DNA of 23,650 nucleotides from Zygnema cylindricum. Its lineage: Eukaryota > Streptophyta > Zygnematophyceae > Zygnematales > Zygnemataceae. Location: positions 182,303 through 205,952 of the forward strand of contig JBBHKE010000914.1 of the NCBI GenBank assembly GCA_037447655.1. Direction: 5' to 3'. This document shows positions 9,965-18,935 of this stretch, one piece after another; the first letter of the stretch is position 1; every line of letters begins with the position of its first letter. The position numbers were made by a program, and so were the translations under genes. The notes beneath the pieces were generated by a model, which searched no databases, was not told the DNA's origin, and worked only from the letters and a program-made list of their open reading frames with translations.

Positions 9965-10835
9965 TTATGTACCCTTCTTGTGTCTGAATTCCATCAAGGT
10001 GGCACTCCCCTTTGCTTCTGACATGCCAAACTTTTCTAGCATGTTCTTGATTGCTTTTTTCTGAGTTAAATAAATTATTTTATGTTTCTTGCCTCTTTCT
10101 ACCTGAATTCCTAGAATATACTTAGCCTCACCCAAGTCCTTCATTTCAAACCGTGAATTCAGATCTGCTTTTATTAATCTCATTTATAGATTTGCTAATC
10201 AACAGCAAATTATCTACCTACACAACCACATAAATCACTTCGTCCTCACATTACATTACATAGACTGAGTGATATGAACTCGTAAAGCCAAGATTGGTTA
10301 AAAACTCATCTAATTTCAAGTTCTATTGTCTCACAACCTGTTTCAAGCCATACATGGACTTCAACAGTTTACAGAGCAGATTTTCTTTCTTTTTTTCTAC
10401 ATACATCTCTGGGTGCTTCATATAAATTACTTCCCCCAAATCACCATGCAAGAAAGTCGTCTTAACGTCCATCTGATGCAATTCCATATCCTCTATTGCA
10501 GCAAGAGAGAACAAAACTATAATAGTAGGAAAGCGAACCACAGGAGATAAGGTCTCTTTTTTATCAATTCCCTGCTTCTTACTAAATCCCTTAGCCACCA
10601 ATCTAGCTTTAAATCTCACGATTGCATGATCAGGATTCAATTTTAATTAGAAGACCCACTTACAACCGTTAGCTTTCCGTTTCGGTGAGAGCTCCACAAG
10701 TTCCCAAGCTTGGGCTTCCATAATTGAGATTATCTCGTCATTTGCAGCCGAGATCCAATGATCATTTTTAAAAACCGAAAAAGCTTTCTGAATAGTAATC
10801 GGCTCCCCTGTGCTTGGAGAAAAAACACTCTCCAC
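9965..10835 (-). pseudogene. Copia reverse transcriptase, broken active site
   Basis: Reading leftward, the domain opens with the copia RT entry segment (EAQAWELVELSPKRKANGCKWVF, 10835-10647), then a stop. It continues with RFKARLVAKGFSKKQGID, QMDVKTTFLHGDLGEVIYM and KLLKSMYGLKQ (10640-10323), and after another stop the C-terminal part with RFEMKDLGEAKYILGIQVER (10183-9965). The first catalytic Asp (in QMDVKT) is kept. The YVDD box at 10209-10220 reads stop-Val-Asp-Asn, so the Tyr and the last catalytic Asp are lost. The conserved Trp after YGLKQ..RQ is a stop. The product would have copied element RNA to cDNA; this copy cannot. Confidence 0.93.
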
Positions 10836-10999
10836 TTGTTCACCTCGAAGGCGCCTACTTTGCCTTCTTCCCCTGGAAAATTTGACGCGAGAACTGTTGG
10901 TCCCCTAGTTTGCCGCAGAGGGCGAGGATCGATAGGAGGATCAAGAGAAAGAGCATTTGGGAGAGAGGTATAGGAGGTAAAAGAAGATAGAGTAAAAGG

Positions 11000-11995
11000 T
11001 ACCTGCTCTACAATGATATACTGTTGTGCTTTCTCATTCCTTTAAACTGCATCCATGCTAAAAACATCCACAGATTGACTCTCTTCTTTAATCTGAATAT
11101 TTTTGGATGTTTGAAGGCATCCTCTATGAGGATTATACACTTTATAACCTGCAGATTCATCATCATAGCCTTAAAAGACACATGGTACGGATTTTGGACT
11201 AAGCTTTCATTTTGGAAGATTATCCAGGATAAAACATTTGCTACCAAAGACTCTAAAGTGACCGACATTTGGCTTTTTGCTTGTCCACACTTCATAAGCT
11301 GTCTTACCCCTAACAGCTCAAGTTTCCACTCTATTTTGTATGTAGAAACCAGATTGTAAAGCTTCCCCCCAAAACTTTGGATCCACACTTTTATCAGCGA
11401 TCATACAGCGAGCACATTCAGTCTAATTCTAATTAAGTTTCTCGGCCACAACATTCTATTCCGTTGTGTACGGAGCAGTAAATTCACCAGAGATGCCTTT
11501 TTCTTTCAAAAAATTAGCAAAGTCATGAGATACATACTCTCCACCATTATCCGTCCGCAAAGCAAGAATAGATTTGCAGTGAAGTTTCTCCGCCCAGATT
11601 TTGTAGTGCTTTAAGTGAGAGAAGACCTCTCTCTTCTACTTCATGAAGTAAAGGCGACTCTACCGGGAGTAGTCATTTGTAAAGGTGACAAAATAGCGGC
11701 TGCCACCAATAGAGGGAACTTTGGAAGGGCCGAAGACATTAGAGTGAATAATACCCAAGAGATTTGTGGCTTGGTGATCATGAACTTGTGGGAGGGGAAG
11801 CTTGTGAAGCTTTCCGAGAGCACAACCATCACAAACATGAGACTCTTTTTGACCAAGCTTGACTCCCTCTATCACATCATGCTTTATCATCTTAGTAAGT
11901 CTCTCATGATGCACATGACCAAGCCTTTTATGCCACAAAATGTTATCACATAAGACACTAGAGTACGTAGAATCAAGTTTATTAGCCAGGTCCAT
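11000..11995 (-). pseudogene. Copia integrase, frameshifted, first catalytic Asp lost
   Basis: The first frame (11995-11660) holds the GAG-pre-integrase/HHCC zinc motif: WHKRLGHVH and VCDGCALGKLHKLP. The catalytic core then starts: the usual HSDV/HTDV segment reads IHSNVFGP, so the first DDE Asp is Asn, and the later DDYSR is NDYSR. In a shifted frame around 11640-11500 the core continues with RTDNGGEYVSHDFANFLKEK, so the second Asp is intact, then APYTTE and NVVAEKLN with the Glu kept. A third frame (11388-11008) encodes the C-terminal part, with KFWGEAL, KTAYEVW and GYKVYNP-like segments readable across frames. The family inserts element cDNA into the host genome. Confidence 0.9.
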
Positions 11996-11998
11996 GCG

Positions 11999-12420
11999 CT
12001 ACAAAAAGTTTGGGCCTCTACTTCCTACTAAAGCTATTCTTCCATCCTTGCTCACTATTTTCTTGCCATTTTTCTGAAGAACCTCAAAGCCTTTGCTTTC
12101 AGCTACAGACGTAGAAAACACATTTTTCTTAAACTTTGGAACATACAAGACATCATTCCAAGTTTTCTTAACAACCTTTCCATCTGTCACACAATCGAGA
12201 TCTATATTTCTTTTGGCATTTGATTCAACGGCATAGCCACAAGCATAAAAGATATGACGTAAAGGAATAGAAGACATCTCCTTAAACCAAGACTTATTTT
12301 AAAACATGTGTGAGGAGCTGTCGGAATCCATTATCCATCCGAGGTCCTTTTCTCCTTGCATCATATCGAGTTTGGCAAGAGCAAAGAACTCTTTGTCATC
12401 AGTTTTTGGAAAACTGGTCA
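11999..12420 (-). pseudogene. Copia aspartic protease, DSG changed to DSD
   Basis: In one frame the gag-protease boundary reads DDKEFFALAKLDMMQGEK, then GWIMDSDSSSHMF, a stop, and NKSWFKEMSS, continuing with the protease fold segments CGYAVESNAKRNIDL, WNDVLYVPKFKKNVFSTSV and KGFEVLQKNGK. The catalytic triplet, normally Asp-Ser-Gly or Asp-Thr-Gly, lies at 12320-12328 and reads Asp-Ser-Asp, a single G-to-A change from GGC. The stop ten codons later also breaks the chain. The enzyme would process the polyprotein in the virus-like particle. Downstream, the frame stops just before the integrase HHCC region. Confidence 0.9.
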
Positions 12421-12479
12421 CATCAGGTGTCTCTTCCTCGGTCTTCTTTTTCACCAATTGCGTATCCTCCGCTGAAAAC

Positions 12480-13319
12480 GCAACAGTTTTATTTTAAGGT
12501 TTTTGGGAAATGGGGGGGTCCGCGGTGTTTCAATCCTTTCCAAAAGATACCTCTTTCAAGAGCTTTTATATACAAAGAACAATCTCTGAAGGAATGAACA
12601 TCAGTATAGCAATAAACACATTTCTCAAACAATGGATTAAACTGGTTCCCTTGATATCTACTTTCCCTTTGAAATTGAGTCGTGAATGCTATAGTTGGTT
12701 TTCCAAATCCTAAAAATGTCTAAGTAGCCTCTTCTGCTAAGATAAACTCTATAGCTGTTTGCATATTCCAAAGAGGTTTAGACAATTTTTTCATTTCATA
12801 TGAGGCTCATTTATATTCACTAGGAAGCCCTTTTAAGAGAATCATGGCTCGCTGATAAAGGGAGAAAGTCCCCCGAGAACATGCATTTTCTGACATTAAC
12901 ATTCAAAACCAACTAGTGTATTCCACCATGCTACCCCCCGTGTACTTATACTCATAGATCTGACTAGCATTTATAATCTCATGCTGGTCACTAGCTTTAA
13001 TATAAGAAGATTTCAATGCATCCCACAATTTTGATGCCTTTGTAACATTAATATATGTCATATGCAATTATTTTGATACCATAAGCTTCACTAAATGCAA
13101 AGCTTGGTCATTTTTTTGATAAAAAAGGACATAAGATTATGCCAAGGATCCATTTAACACATCAAAAAGTTTCACTTGTTTGAAGTAAGACTTAACCAAA
13201 TCTGCCCACTACAAATATTCACGTCCATCAAAGACCGAAATTCGTGAAGGCGGGCCCGTGACTTGTTGTTCTGAGACAATTGCTGGTATTGAAGATGAAA
13301 AAGAGGCAGCAGTAGTCAT
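12480..13319 (-). pseudogene. Copia gag with intact CCHC zinc knuckle
   Basis: The start at 13319 gives MTTAASFSSSIPAIVSEQQV, then PPSRISVFDGREYL, a stop, and WADLVKSYFKQVKLFDVLNG, the usual copia gag N-terminal helix pattern. After frameshifts, ASKLWDALKSSYIKASDQHE and INASQIYEYKYTGGSMVEYT match the central gag (UBN2-like) helices. The zinc knuckle at 12579-12620 is complete: CVYCYTDVHSFRDC fits CX2CX4HX4C exactly. Gag assembles the particle and binds element RNA. At least four stops or frameshifts separate these parts. The ATG was chosen because it precedes the conserved PPSRI..FDG motif by a typical distance. Confidence 0.88.
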
Positions 13320-14095
13320 TGTAGAACAAATCAAGAGAGAAAGCTTCCACAAAGACTAATGGTACAACATCGATTTGACTGATAATAAATAGCAAAATAA
13401 GGACACAATAGTCCTACAAATCTACCACAACATACAGAGAAACATACACACAAAAATTCAATTAATTTTGCTCACAGATCTATGAGATATTAAGTGATGA
13501 AATTACATAAAACTGAGTGTCCAATTTTCATATCATTTGTTCTTAAACTCAAAAACTTACTAAGTCATATTTTTATAATGAAGCTATACTAAACTGTACG
13601 GAGGCATTCCAGCAGTACTTCTAACAAAAATAATGTGAGTATACCTGTGTACACAAGGCATGTCATAAATCACGCATTCTACACTAATCAACTAATTCAC
13701 TACATACAAAATTCTGTTCTAACAAATATTTACAATGACAATCAGATCACGATAACAGAGAAAAGCTATCGTGATCTAGTCACGCCTCGTCAACAATTGT
13801 CGGCGGCAGGTGTCATCCGTCCGATCACCAATTTCGGCACCGTCGATGTGCTCTCAAGAATCATGTGGTCCCTCCCGAATGTATGAATGTCCACGGAAGA
13901 CATACTCAAGCATTCCTCGTAGCAGACGACGTGTGTCCCTAGTGTGACTGAACCGTGAACTCCCAATTTTACTGTCACAATAAATCTAGCAAATACTTTA
14001 CTAGACTTACCCCAAAATAAACTAAGTCCTGAACAACTGTCTCTCTCTCTCTCTAACAACCCAGATAATAGAGAGGACTAAAGCTTTCCAAAAAT
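13320..14095 (-). other. LTR/leader-like non-coding region of copia element 1
   Basis: It lies directly upstream of the element 1 gag on the minus strand. Minus-strand sequence near 14058 begins TGTTAGAGAGAGAGAGAC; a second candidate TGTT start is near 14095. Both fit LTRs that open with TG. No second copy exists in the window to define exact ends, and no canonical TGGTATCAGAGC primer site is visible. A 10 bp inverted repeat sits at 13745-13776. The minus-strand frame 14059-13790 is probably fortuitous. Confidence 0.45.
13745..13776. repeat. Perfect 10 bp inverted repeat with 12-base loop
   Basis: GATCACGATA (13745-13754) and TATCGTGATC (13767-13776) are exact reverse complements. It lies inside the LTR/leader-like region of copia element 1 and could be an RNA stem in its leader. 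Confidence 0.7.
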
Positions 14096-14396
14096 AACAT
14101 TTTTCACCCTTATATGTTCCGGTTTTTGTAAACGGCAATCCGTGGGCCTTTCCTTGAGTACATCCACTACAATCATCTAAAGTCTCATCGTCTTTAAAAT
14201 GTATTTCCTCAACTACAACCATTTTCTTCATTTCCTTCAATCTTTCTAGATGCACATGTCCCAATCTTTTATGCCACATCATCAAATCACTTACACCAAC
14301 ATAGGAAACTCCCATCGTGCCATTACTCAAATTTAGCCCAAACATTCCTTGGCTACCTTTTTCAGTTGTGAAGTACACTTAATTCTGTTGAAAAGA
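14060..14396 (-). pseudogene. Copia integrase N-terminus (element 2), truncated
   Basis: The frame includes YFTTEKGSQGMFGLNLSNG, then WHKRLGHVHLERLKEMKKM and DDCSGCTQGKAHGLPFTK, which together form the GAG-pre-integrase HHCC zinc module (His, His, Cys, Cys all present). After TGTYKGEK the sequence no longer matches the integrase core and runs into an AG repeat, so the DDE core is missing. Upstream, the frame continues through a stop to TSFQQN at about 14397, where the insert begins. It is the partner of the protease segment at 15285-15570, from which the insert separates it. Confidence 0.88.
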
Positions 14397-14439
14397 GGTA
14401 ATTAATAGTTCACTTCCCTATTTTTAAATAAAGAGAGTA

Positions 14440-14592
14440 AGGATCAAAGGCGCGCCATGGCTGCCGCCATATTTAGAAAGTGGCAGTTTTTGCAGTTAAG
14501 GGTATTTTGGCTAAAATAATGCCTAGGTCTAGATTTGATCCTCTAGATTCTTTATAGCCTAACGCCTTAACCATTAAGGCGTTACGAAACGA
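14440..14592 (-). repeat. Possible tRNA-derived SINE fragment
   Basis: On the minus strand GCCTTAATGGTTAAGGCGTT resembles the A-box region of serine/leucine tRNAs (..AGTGGTTAAGGCG). About 20 bases downstream, GGATCAAATCT resembles the B-box GGTTCAAATCC. The A-box region forms a perfect palindrome (14560-14584, 11 bp arms, CCA loop). No poly(A) tail or target duplication is clear, so this may be chance or part of the neighbouring LTR. Confidence 0.28.
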
Positions 14593-15275
14593 TACACGTG
14601 ACGGGTTTTATAAATATATAAACATTAACGAAACAACTAATTAACAGCAGACTAACCAAAAGGAGCAATTTCTGCATGTACGCGAATCTGAACCGTGTAA
14701 AATATGTTTTGATCGGACGGCCGCCATTATAGCCGCTACGCGAAGTGAACTTTTTGGAGGCATACGGATATAGCGTCACGCGGTGCCACATGGCGCCACA
14801 TTATTTGATACCGGAGAAGATGGGAGGAGGAACCATGGCTTCCGATATGACAGGTGTCACCTAATAGACCTTGTCGTACAATGGTTGTACAATAAGTACA
14901 TCGCCCATTGTACTTTCTTGTGCTTTATAGTGTTCCTATTGGACTAGGGTTTAATAGTAGGTAGTCGTGAGTAGGCAGACCGAGACTTAGTAATATTTAG
15001 GTACCTCTCTCTCTAAGAGAGCTTGTAACTATAAAGGTCATCTTTGACCAGCCATAACTTACTGCTCAGGTGAGCAAATTCATTGATTCTTTTTGCGTTT
15101 GACTCAGGGGAGTCTTGTCCTCACAGGGGTGAGAGTGGTCAGAATATTTGTGTGCCTGGGCGGCGCTTATTCAGTGGGAAAGTAGAAGGGGCAAATATTA
15201 TCCTAGAGGCTTTACATAGGGTGCTCATTCTGTGGGTCAATGGAGACCACAAAATTTCAAATTCTCATGGCTAGC
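14582..15275 (+). repeat. LTR and leader of the element 2 family, plus orientation
   Basis: In plus orientation this matches the reverse complement of 16690-17315. Colinear blocks include TTACGAAACGA (14583), GAACTTTTTGGAGG (about 14747), TTCTTGTGCTTTATAGTGTT (14915), GACTTAG..AATA..TAGG (about 14980), CTCTCTCTCTAAGAGAGC (15005), AACTTACTGCTCAGG (15056), GGGGAGTC (about 15107) and AAATATTATCCT..GAG (about 15195). It ends where the gag start would be (CTCATGG, about 15265-15270), and minus-strand protease of element 2 follows. So it is an LTR plus leader without coding sequence, sitting inside an element of its own family in the opposite direction. Confidence 0.78.
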
Positions 15276-15284
15276 AACAAAGAC

Positions 15285-15570
15285 TCATTTCTTAGCACTA
15301 GTCTCAAAACCCTTATCATCATAGACCGACGTAGAGATAAGATTCTTGTTCAACCGTGGAATAAATAGAACATCAGAGAAAGTGACTATAGATGTCTTAC
15401 CATCAACTAAGACTCTCAAATCCATTGATCCCACTAAATTAGTGGTCATTTTTCTCCCATTCCCATACTCTATCTCTAAAGTGGGGATGTTTGTCGTCTT
15501 TGTAAACAATGATTTTTCTCTACACATATGCAAAGAGGCTCCTGAATCAATAATCCATCATTTTTTAGGA
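15285..15570 (-). pseudogene. Copia aspartic protease (element 2), DSG motif intact
   Basis: The segment reads WIIDSGASLHMCREKSLFTK, with the catalytic Asp-Ser-Gly at 15540-15548 preserved, then PTLEIEYGNGRKM, FSDVLFIPRLNKNLISTSV and DDKGFETSAKK. These are the flap and C-terminal strands of copia proteases. A stop immediately precedes WIID and another follows SAKK, the latter at the edge of the inserted LTR-leader. Unlike element 1, the active site itself is unchanged. Confidence 0.9.
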
Positions 15571-15761
15571 GTTTCTCTTACTCCACCGAAAGCACACTTT
15601 TGCCTCCTTGGAATCTCTGGCTCACCTTTAACATCCAACTCCTTGTTGAGGAGGAGTTCTCCATCGTCCTCATCGGAATCCTCTCCGATGACTTGTGTTG
15701 CCACAAATGCCTTCTTTTTCCTTGTAGCTGGTTTTCCGACATGTTCCTCCTTTAATCTCAA
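15558..15761 (-). pseudogene. Gag-protease linker (element 2), acidic
   Basis: The frame holds KKKAFVATQVIGEDSDEDDG, followed by a Glu/Lys-rich stretch and IPRRQKCAFGGVRETPKK, leading to the protease WIIDSG in another frame. Such acidic linkers between the zinc knuckle and protease are common in copia gag-pol. It bridges the gag frame (ending 15767) and the protease (from 15570), shifted relative to both. Confidence 0.75.
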
Positions 15762-15766
15762 CTTTG

Positions 15767-16701
15767 TCAGTTTAGTAGATTCGCCATGTAATGTCCCGGC
15801 TTCTTACAAAAGTGACAAAGCCCCTTCGGAGGCCTCGATCCAGATCCATCTAATTGATTTCCTCTTCCTTCTCCACCAAAGCTTCCATAAGGTTTCTTGG
15901 AATCCTTATCCCCCCAAGTAGTCCCAAGAGCCAATGCCTGAACACTCTTTCCTCCTCTCCAAATCTCAATTGTGCTTTCCCGAACCAAAATCATTCCCAC
16001 AACGGAGTTCCACATCCATCGATGATCTAGAAAGTCCTGAACCTTCTTAACATTGTTGTCATAATCATCTGGGAGTTTCATCAACAAAGTATTCACCTTC
16101 TCTTTCTCGGTCTCCCTTTTCCTTACACTCTCCAACTCCATAGATAACGCGCCCAAGTCATTACATAAATCTAATATCTTTCCCCTTTTGTACACATATG
16201 CCTCTACCTTCTGATCTGCTAGCTTCTGCTGTTGAATCGTACCACTCTTGTAAATGTTGACAAGAGCCTCCCACAACTCGTTCGCCTTGTCCACATAAAG
16301 ATGAGGTGTGGCCACTGCTTGGGTGAGAGGTTTGCGAATAAAATGAGTCACCACAGTATTGTTAAAATCCCAGATTTCATTATCATTAGCCTCGGTTTTT
16401 GAACATCTACTACTGGAACCGATCCAGTAGGCATCGGTGTGAGTTTCTCCTCCCTCTTCTCATTCCCTATGTTTGACAGGATAATTTCTTCAACATCCTC
16501 TACCACCTTTGCCCTCGCAGATCCTCTTGTGAACCGAGTTCCTCCAAACCCTCGTGGAACTCCCAATTTTGTGGATGGCCGACGCACACGGCCACTCAAA
16601 ATGCCCCATAGCCGTTTTTCAAACAATGCACCCTTCATCATGGTTTCCCAATAAATGAACCCTATTCCATTAAAAAAGGGTACCCTAGAGGGTGGGCCCA
16701 T
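15767..16701 (-). pseudogene. Copia gag (element 2), CCHC lacks its last Cys
   Basis: The start is placed at 16701 because the ATG aligns with the ATG at the end of the plus-oriented leader copy (about 15268) and precedes PPSRVPFFNGIGFIYWETMM, the typical copia gag opening. A frameshift near 16390 joins VPVVDVQKP to NDNEIWDFNNTVVTHFIRKP. Then come ANELWEALVNIYKSGTIQQQ, KVNTLLMKLPDDYDNNVKKV and a Gly-rich region. The zinc knuckle at about 15775-15820 reads CHFCKKPGHYMANL: CX2CX4H is intact but the fourth ligand is Leu, so zinc binding would be impaired. A basic stretch (RVRRPSTKLGVPRGFGGTRF) sits between the first helix and the frameshift. Confidence 0.88.
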
Positions 16702-17320
16702 AAGGTGTAATTGTGTGACCTCCATTAGTACACATAATGTCAAGCTTATATAAAGTCTCAAGGATAATATTTGTATTTTTGAATTTGACGATGAATAAGT
16801 GCCACCTTGGCACGTAAAAACTTTGGCCAACTACACCCTTGTATAACCTAGACTCCCCTAAGTTTGCAACAATAAAAATCACTGAAATTACTCTTCCGAG
16901 CATTAAGTTATAATTGAACAAAGTTGGCCAATAAATACAAGTGCTCTCTGGGAGAGAGAGACGAACTCCTAATTATTTCTAAGTCCTAAGCTACCTCTAT
17001 GAGCTTACTAATTGTTTACTCTAGCCAATTAAAAGACTCTAAAGTACAAGAAGGTATAGATACCGTTGTACTTCTTCTTCGGCCATAGTACGGCATGGCC
17101 GATCCGCTGACGTGTGTTAGTTCCTGAGCTGTAATTGCTCCCCCCGTAATCCCCGCTGTCCAATCATATCTCGCCACATATCATCCGCCGACATTAGCTA
17201 ACAAACCGCCAAAAAGTCCTTTGCGAGATTTCGGCTCATTTGTGAGCCGTTCGATCTTATCCAAACATTTGATTTGGTTCGTCGAATTTATATGTCGTTT
17301 CGTAATTTCTGTTTTGTCCG
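16690..17320 (-). repeat. 5' LTR and leader of copia element 2
   Basis: Placed by homology to 14582-15275 in the opposite orientation. On the minus strand it contains TTACGAAACGAC (about 17294-17305), GGACTTTTTGGCGG (17206-17219), TTCTTGTACTTTAGAG (17037-17052), a CTCTCTCTCTCCCAGAGAGC block (about 16945) and AACTTAATGCTCGG (16896-16909). The leader follows to the gag ATG at 16701. The exact LTR ends and the primer site are not resolved. The minus-strand frame 16921-16685 reads through the leader and is not a gene. Confidence 0.72.
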
Positions 17321-17444
17321 GATTTCGTTCAGCCCGGTACATATCTATGTTTAGCCTGTCCCGTAAGTAGTTAAATAAAATATATTGGGTCCTAAGTAGT
17401 TAAATAATTATTGTACCTTATATGTGCATCGTTTTCTATACGAC

Positions 17445-17520
17445 TTACCGGATAAGTCACACGGCTAACCTGCACGAGAGCCATCCGGAGGTGTGTGGTT
17501 CAAATCCCACATCTAACCGC
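17445..17520 (+). repeat. tRNA-like B-box and hairpin, possible SINE remnant
   Basis: GTGTGGTTCAAATCCCACAT carries a B-box-like GGTTCAAATCC, and GTGG/CCAC can pair around an 8-base loop (a true T-loop has 7). Just upstream, CCGGAT..GGCT and AGCC.ATCCGG form a nested inverted repeat. No A-box or acceptor stem is convincing, so it is not called as a functional tRNA. Confidence 0.28.
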
Positions 17521-18358
17521 CTAACTTTTGTAGAGGGTTGTCCCCCTTCTTTCTCAGCTTGTCTTTTATGTCTGCCTGAGCTAGCCATGGCTGCTTGACA
17601 GTCCTCAGTGACTACGATAAGTATAAGGAGTGCAATGAGACCATGAACAAAAGACCAGTATATTAAATACTCTTTTTAACAATTAGTGTTCATACTATTT
17701 TCTTCTTTTAAAATATTTTTTCTCCGTACGCACATGTTTGATGGTGGATCGGATGGTTTCGATTGAAATCTAAGATTTTAAGCTTCCGGTTGAAGGTAGA
17801 GGTCGGAAACGGTCAACCGAAACCGTGATCGACAGCTAATCGACCGCTCGCGCCGGATCCGGAACGGATTCGGTTGCCAAATTTGGGGGACCGAGAGGAT
17901 TCAGGCGGTTGATTCACAGAAAAAAAAGATCGGTTATGGTATGTTAAGCAAAAAACGAAAAATAAGTGAAAATTTTGTACTGACCATACAATCCAACATC
18001 AATGTATTTTGTACTCTAGGTATAAATGAATTACGTAACATCATGATTAGCATGGAAAATCTGACACGGTACGAACAATATTCATTTCGCAAATCTTACC
18101 GGAAGATAAGGGCCGCAAATCGTACTCTATTGTAAAGTGTTAATTATGCACTTTATAACGTGTTTCCACAAGTATATCATATTATTATGTCAATGTCATG
18201 CAACATGTAGTAAGTATTGCTTAATAAATCAGTTGAAATCAAATTGTTATGTTAATTTCCCACGACAAATCCTAGTTATTAGCTTATTCACATGTTTCAG
18301 ACAATAAATCGATAAATTGAATTGTTGTTTTTGAAACCTTTAGTCCTCTCTATATCTC
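17521..18358. other. Intergenic stretch, no gene recognised
   Basis: AATTAGTGTTCAT..CTTTTAAAAT..TCTCCGTACGCAC at about 17684-17735 resembles the left arm of the MITE at 22693-22917, without a matching right arm. 17740-17900 is unusually CpG-rich for this window. The plus-strand frame 17941-18135 (64 codons) is basic and unrecognised, and I treat it as chance. Confidence 0.4.
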
Positions 18359-18703
18359 GTGTGTGAGAAAGAGATTCTAGACTTAGTCGTTTTTGTGTGC
18401 ATGCTGATTTGTCATAGAAAGGTTTTTAGTGTGGTATGTAAGTCCGAAGGGAGTTCACAAGTTGAGTACACTCCAGGCACACGTGTCGGTCTGTGGGGAT
18501 GTCAAGATTGTGTGTTCCAGATGATGAAAAGTACAACTTCGATTGGGGACCCAGTTTACACCTGGAGGTTCGCCTTCGGTGATGAAAAAATGCACGGACG
18601 GTGGACGGAGTCCGCCGTCATTTTTGGAAGAGTAATATTGACTGCGCCGTCATTTCAGCGGGCAAACTTTGTCCGCGTACTATTTCATTTTAGCGACTAT
18701 TAG
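18359..18703 (+). CDS. 114-codon open frame of unknown nature
   Basis: The frame runs MCEKEILDLVVFVCMLICHR, then a Gly/Thr/Trp-containing middle (TPGTRVGLWGCQDCVFQMM, PVYTWRFAFGDEKMHGRWTE) and ends RVLFHFSDY. The first 25 residues are hydrophobic enough for a signal anchor. No family motif is recognised, and no splice or start context makes it compelling. It lies upstream of a TATA-like motif (about 18815) and of the hAT relic, on the same strand. It may be chance or a scrap of a transposon's subterminal region. Confidence 0.2.
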   Translation: MCEKEILDLVVFVCMLICHRKVFSVVCKSEGSSQVEYTPGTRVGLWGCQDCVFQMMKSTTSIGDPVYTWRFAFGDEKMHGRWTESAVIFGRVILTAPSFQRANFVRVLFHFSDY

Positions 18704-18813
18704 TTTTAGGTTTGTTGTAAATATTTGTGTACGGTTGACGGCGAGCTTTTGTTTTGATAAAGTTTAGTGTACCGGTCGACCAACGGTGTAGATCAGCTGC
18801 AGGTTCACTTCTA

Positions 18814-18823
18814 TATATAGGAC
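18814..18823 (+). promoter_or_regulatory. TATA-like motif upstream of the hAT relic
   Basis: TATATATAGG lies about 290 bases before the ATG at 19110 and is followed by a transcribed-leader-like T-rich region containing an 8 bp hairpin (18859-18877) and a 34 bp duplication. Position and sequence fit a core promoter, but nothing shows that it is used. Confidence 0.3.
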
Positions 18824-18935
18824 TTAGAATATTTTGGAGTTAGGAATTTCTTGTATGCAAAACTGCGAAGCAGTTTTTGGGTGTCTTTGAATTTCAAACT
18901 CATTGTGATCTTTGGGTAGAACCTTGTGAAATTCT

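Larger units (their letters stand above)
9743..14095 (-). mobile_element. Ty1/copia retrotransposon relic (element 1), 3' truncated
   Basis: Minus-strand domains occur in the diagnostic copia order gag, protease, integrase, reverse transcriptase, RNase H, reading from about 13319 down to 9743. The region 13320-14095 upstream of gag is non-coding and has LTR/leader-like character. On the minus strand it can begin TGTT near 14095 or near 14058, and it carries an AG-dinucleotide run. No matching 3' LTR is found left of 9743, so the element is truncated there. Its right edge abuts the point where the second copia relic's integrase frame departs from the family pattern, which suggests insertion into that element. 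Stops and frameshifts affect every domain. Confidence 0.85.
14059..17320 (-). mobile_element. Ty1/copia retrotransposon relic (element 2), interrupted
   Basis: Reading leftward from about 17320 the order is LTR, untranslated leader, gag (16701-15767), an acidic linker (15761-15558), protease (15570-15285), then about 880 bases of inserted sequence (roughly 14397-15280), then the integrase N-terminus (14396-14060). Reverse transcriptase and RNase H of this family are not found. The left part appears lost or displaced where element 1 sits. The family differs from element 1 in gag and leader sequence. Its LTR is recognised by homology to the plus-oriented LTR inside the insert. Confidence 0.82.

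Noticed and set aside
14397-15280. Classical autointegration (inversion circle) product
   Set aside because: The order of pieces at the two junctions does not match the expected inversion product: protease and integrase on either side are colinear as after a simple insertion.
15346-15921. 191-codon plus-strand frame
   Set aside because: It is the antisense shadow of element 2 protease, linker and gag coding sequence.
16685-16921. 78-codon minus-strand frame resembling a plus-strand frame at 15083-15274
   Set aside because: The similarity is real but reflects shared untranslated leader sequence of one copia family, not a conserved protein.
17445-17520. Functional tRNA gene
   Set aside because: The B-box is present, but the T-loop is too long and no acceptor or D arm pairs; at most a SINE or tRNA relic.
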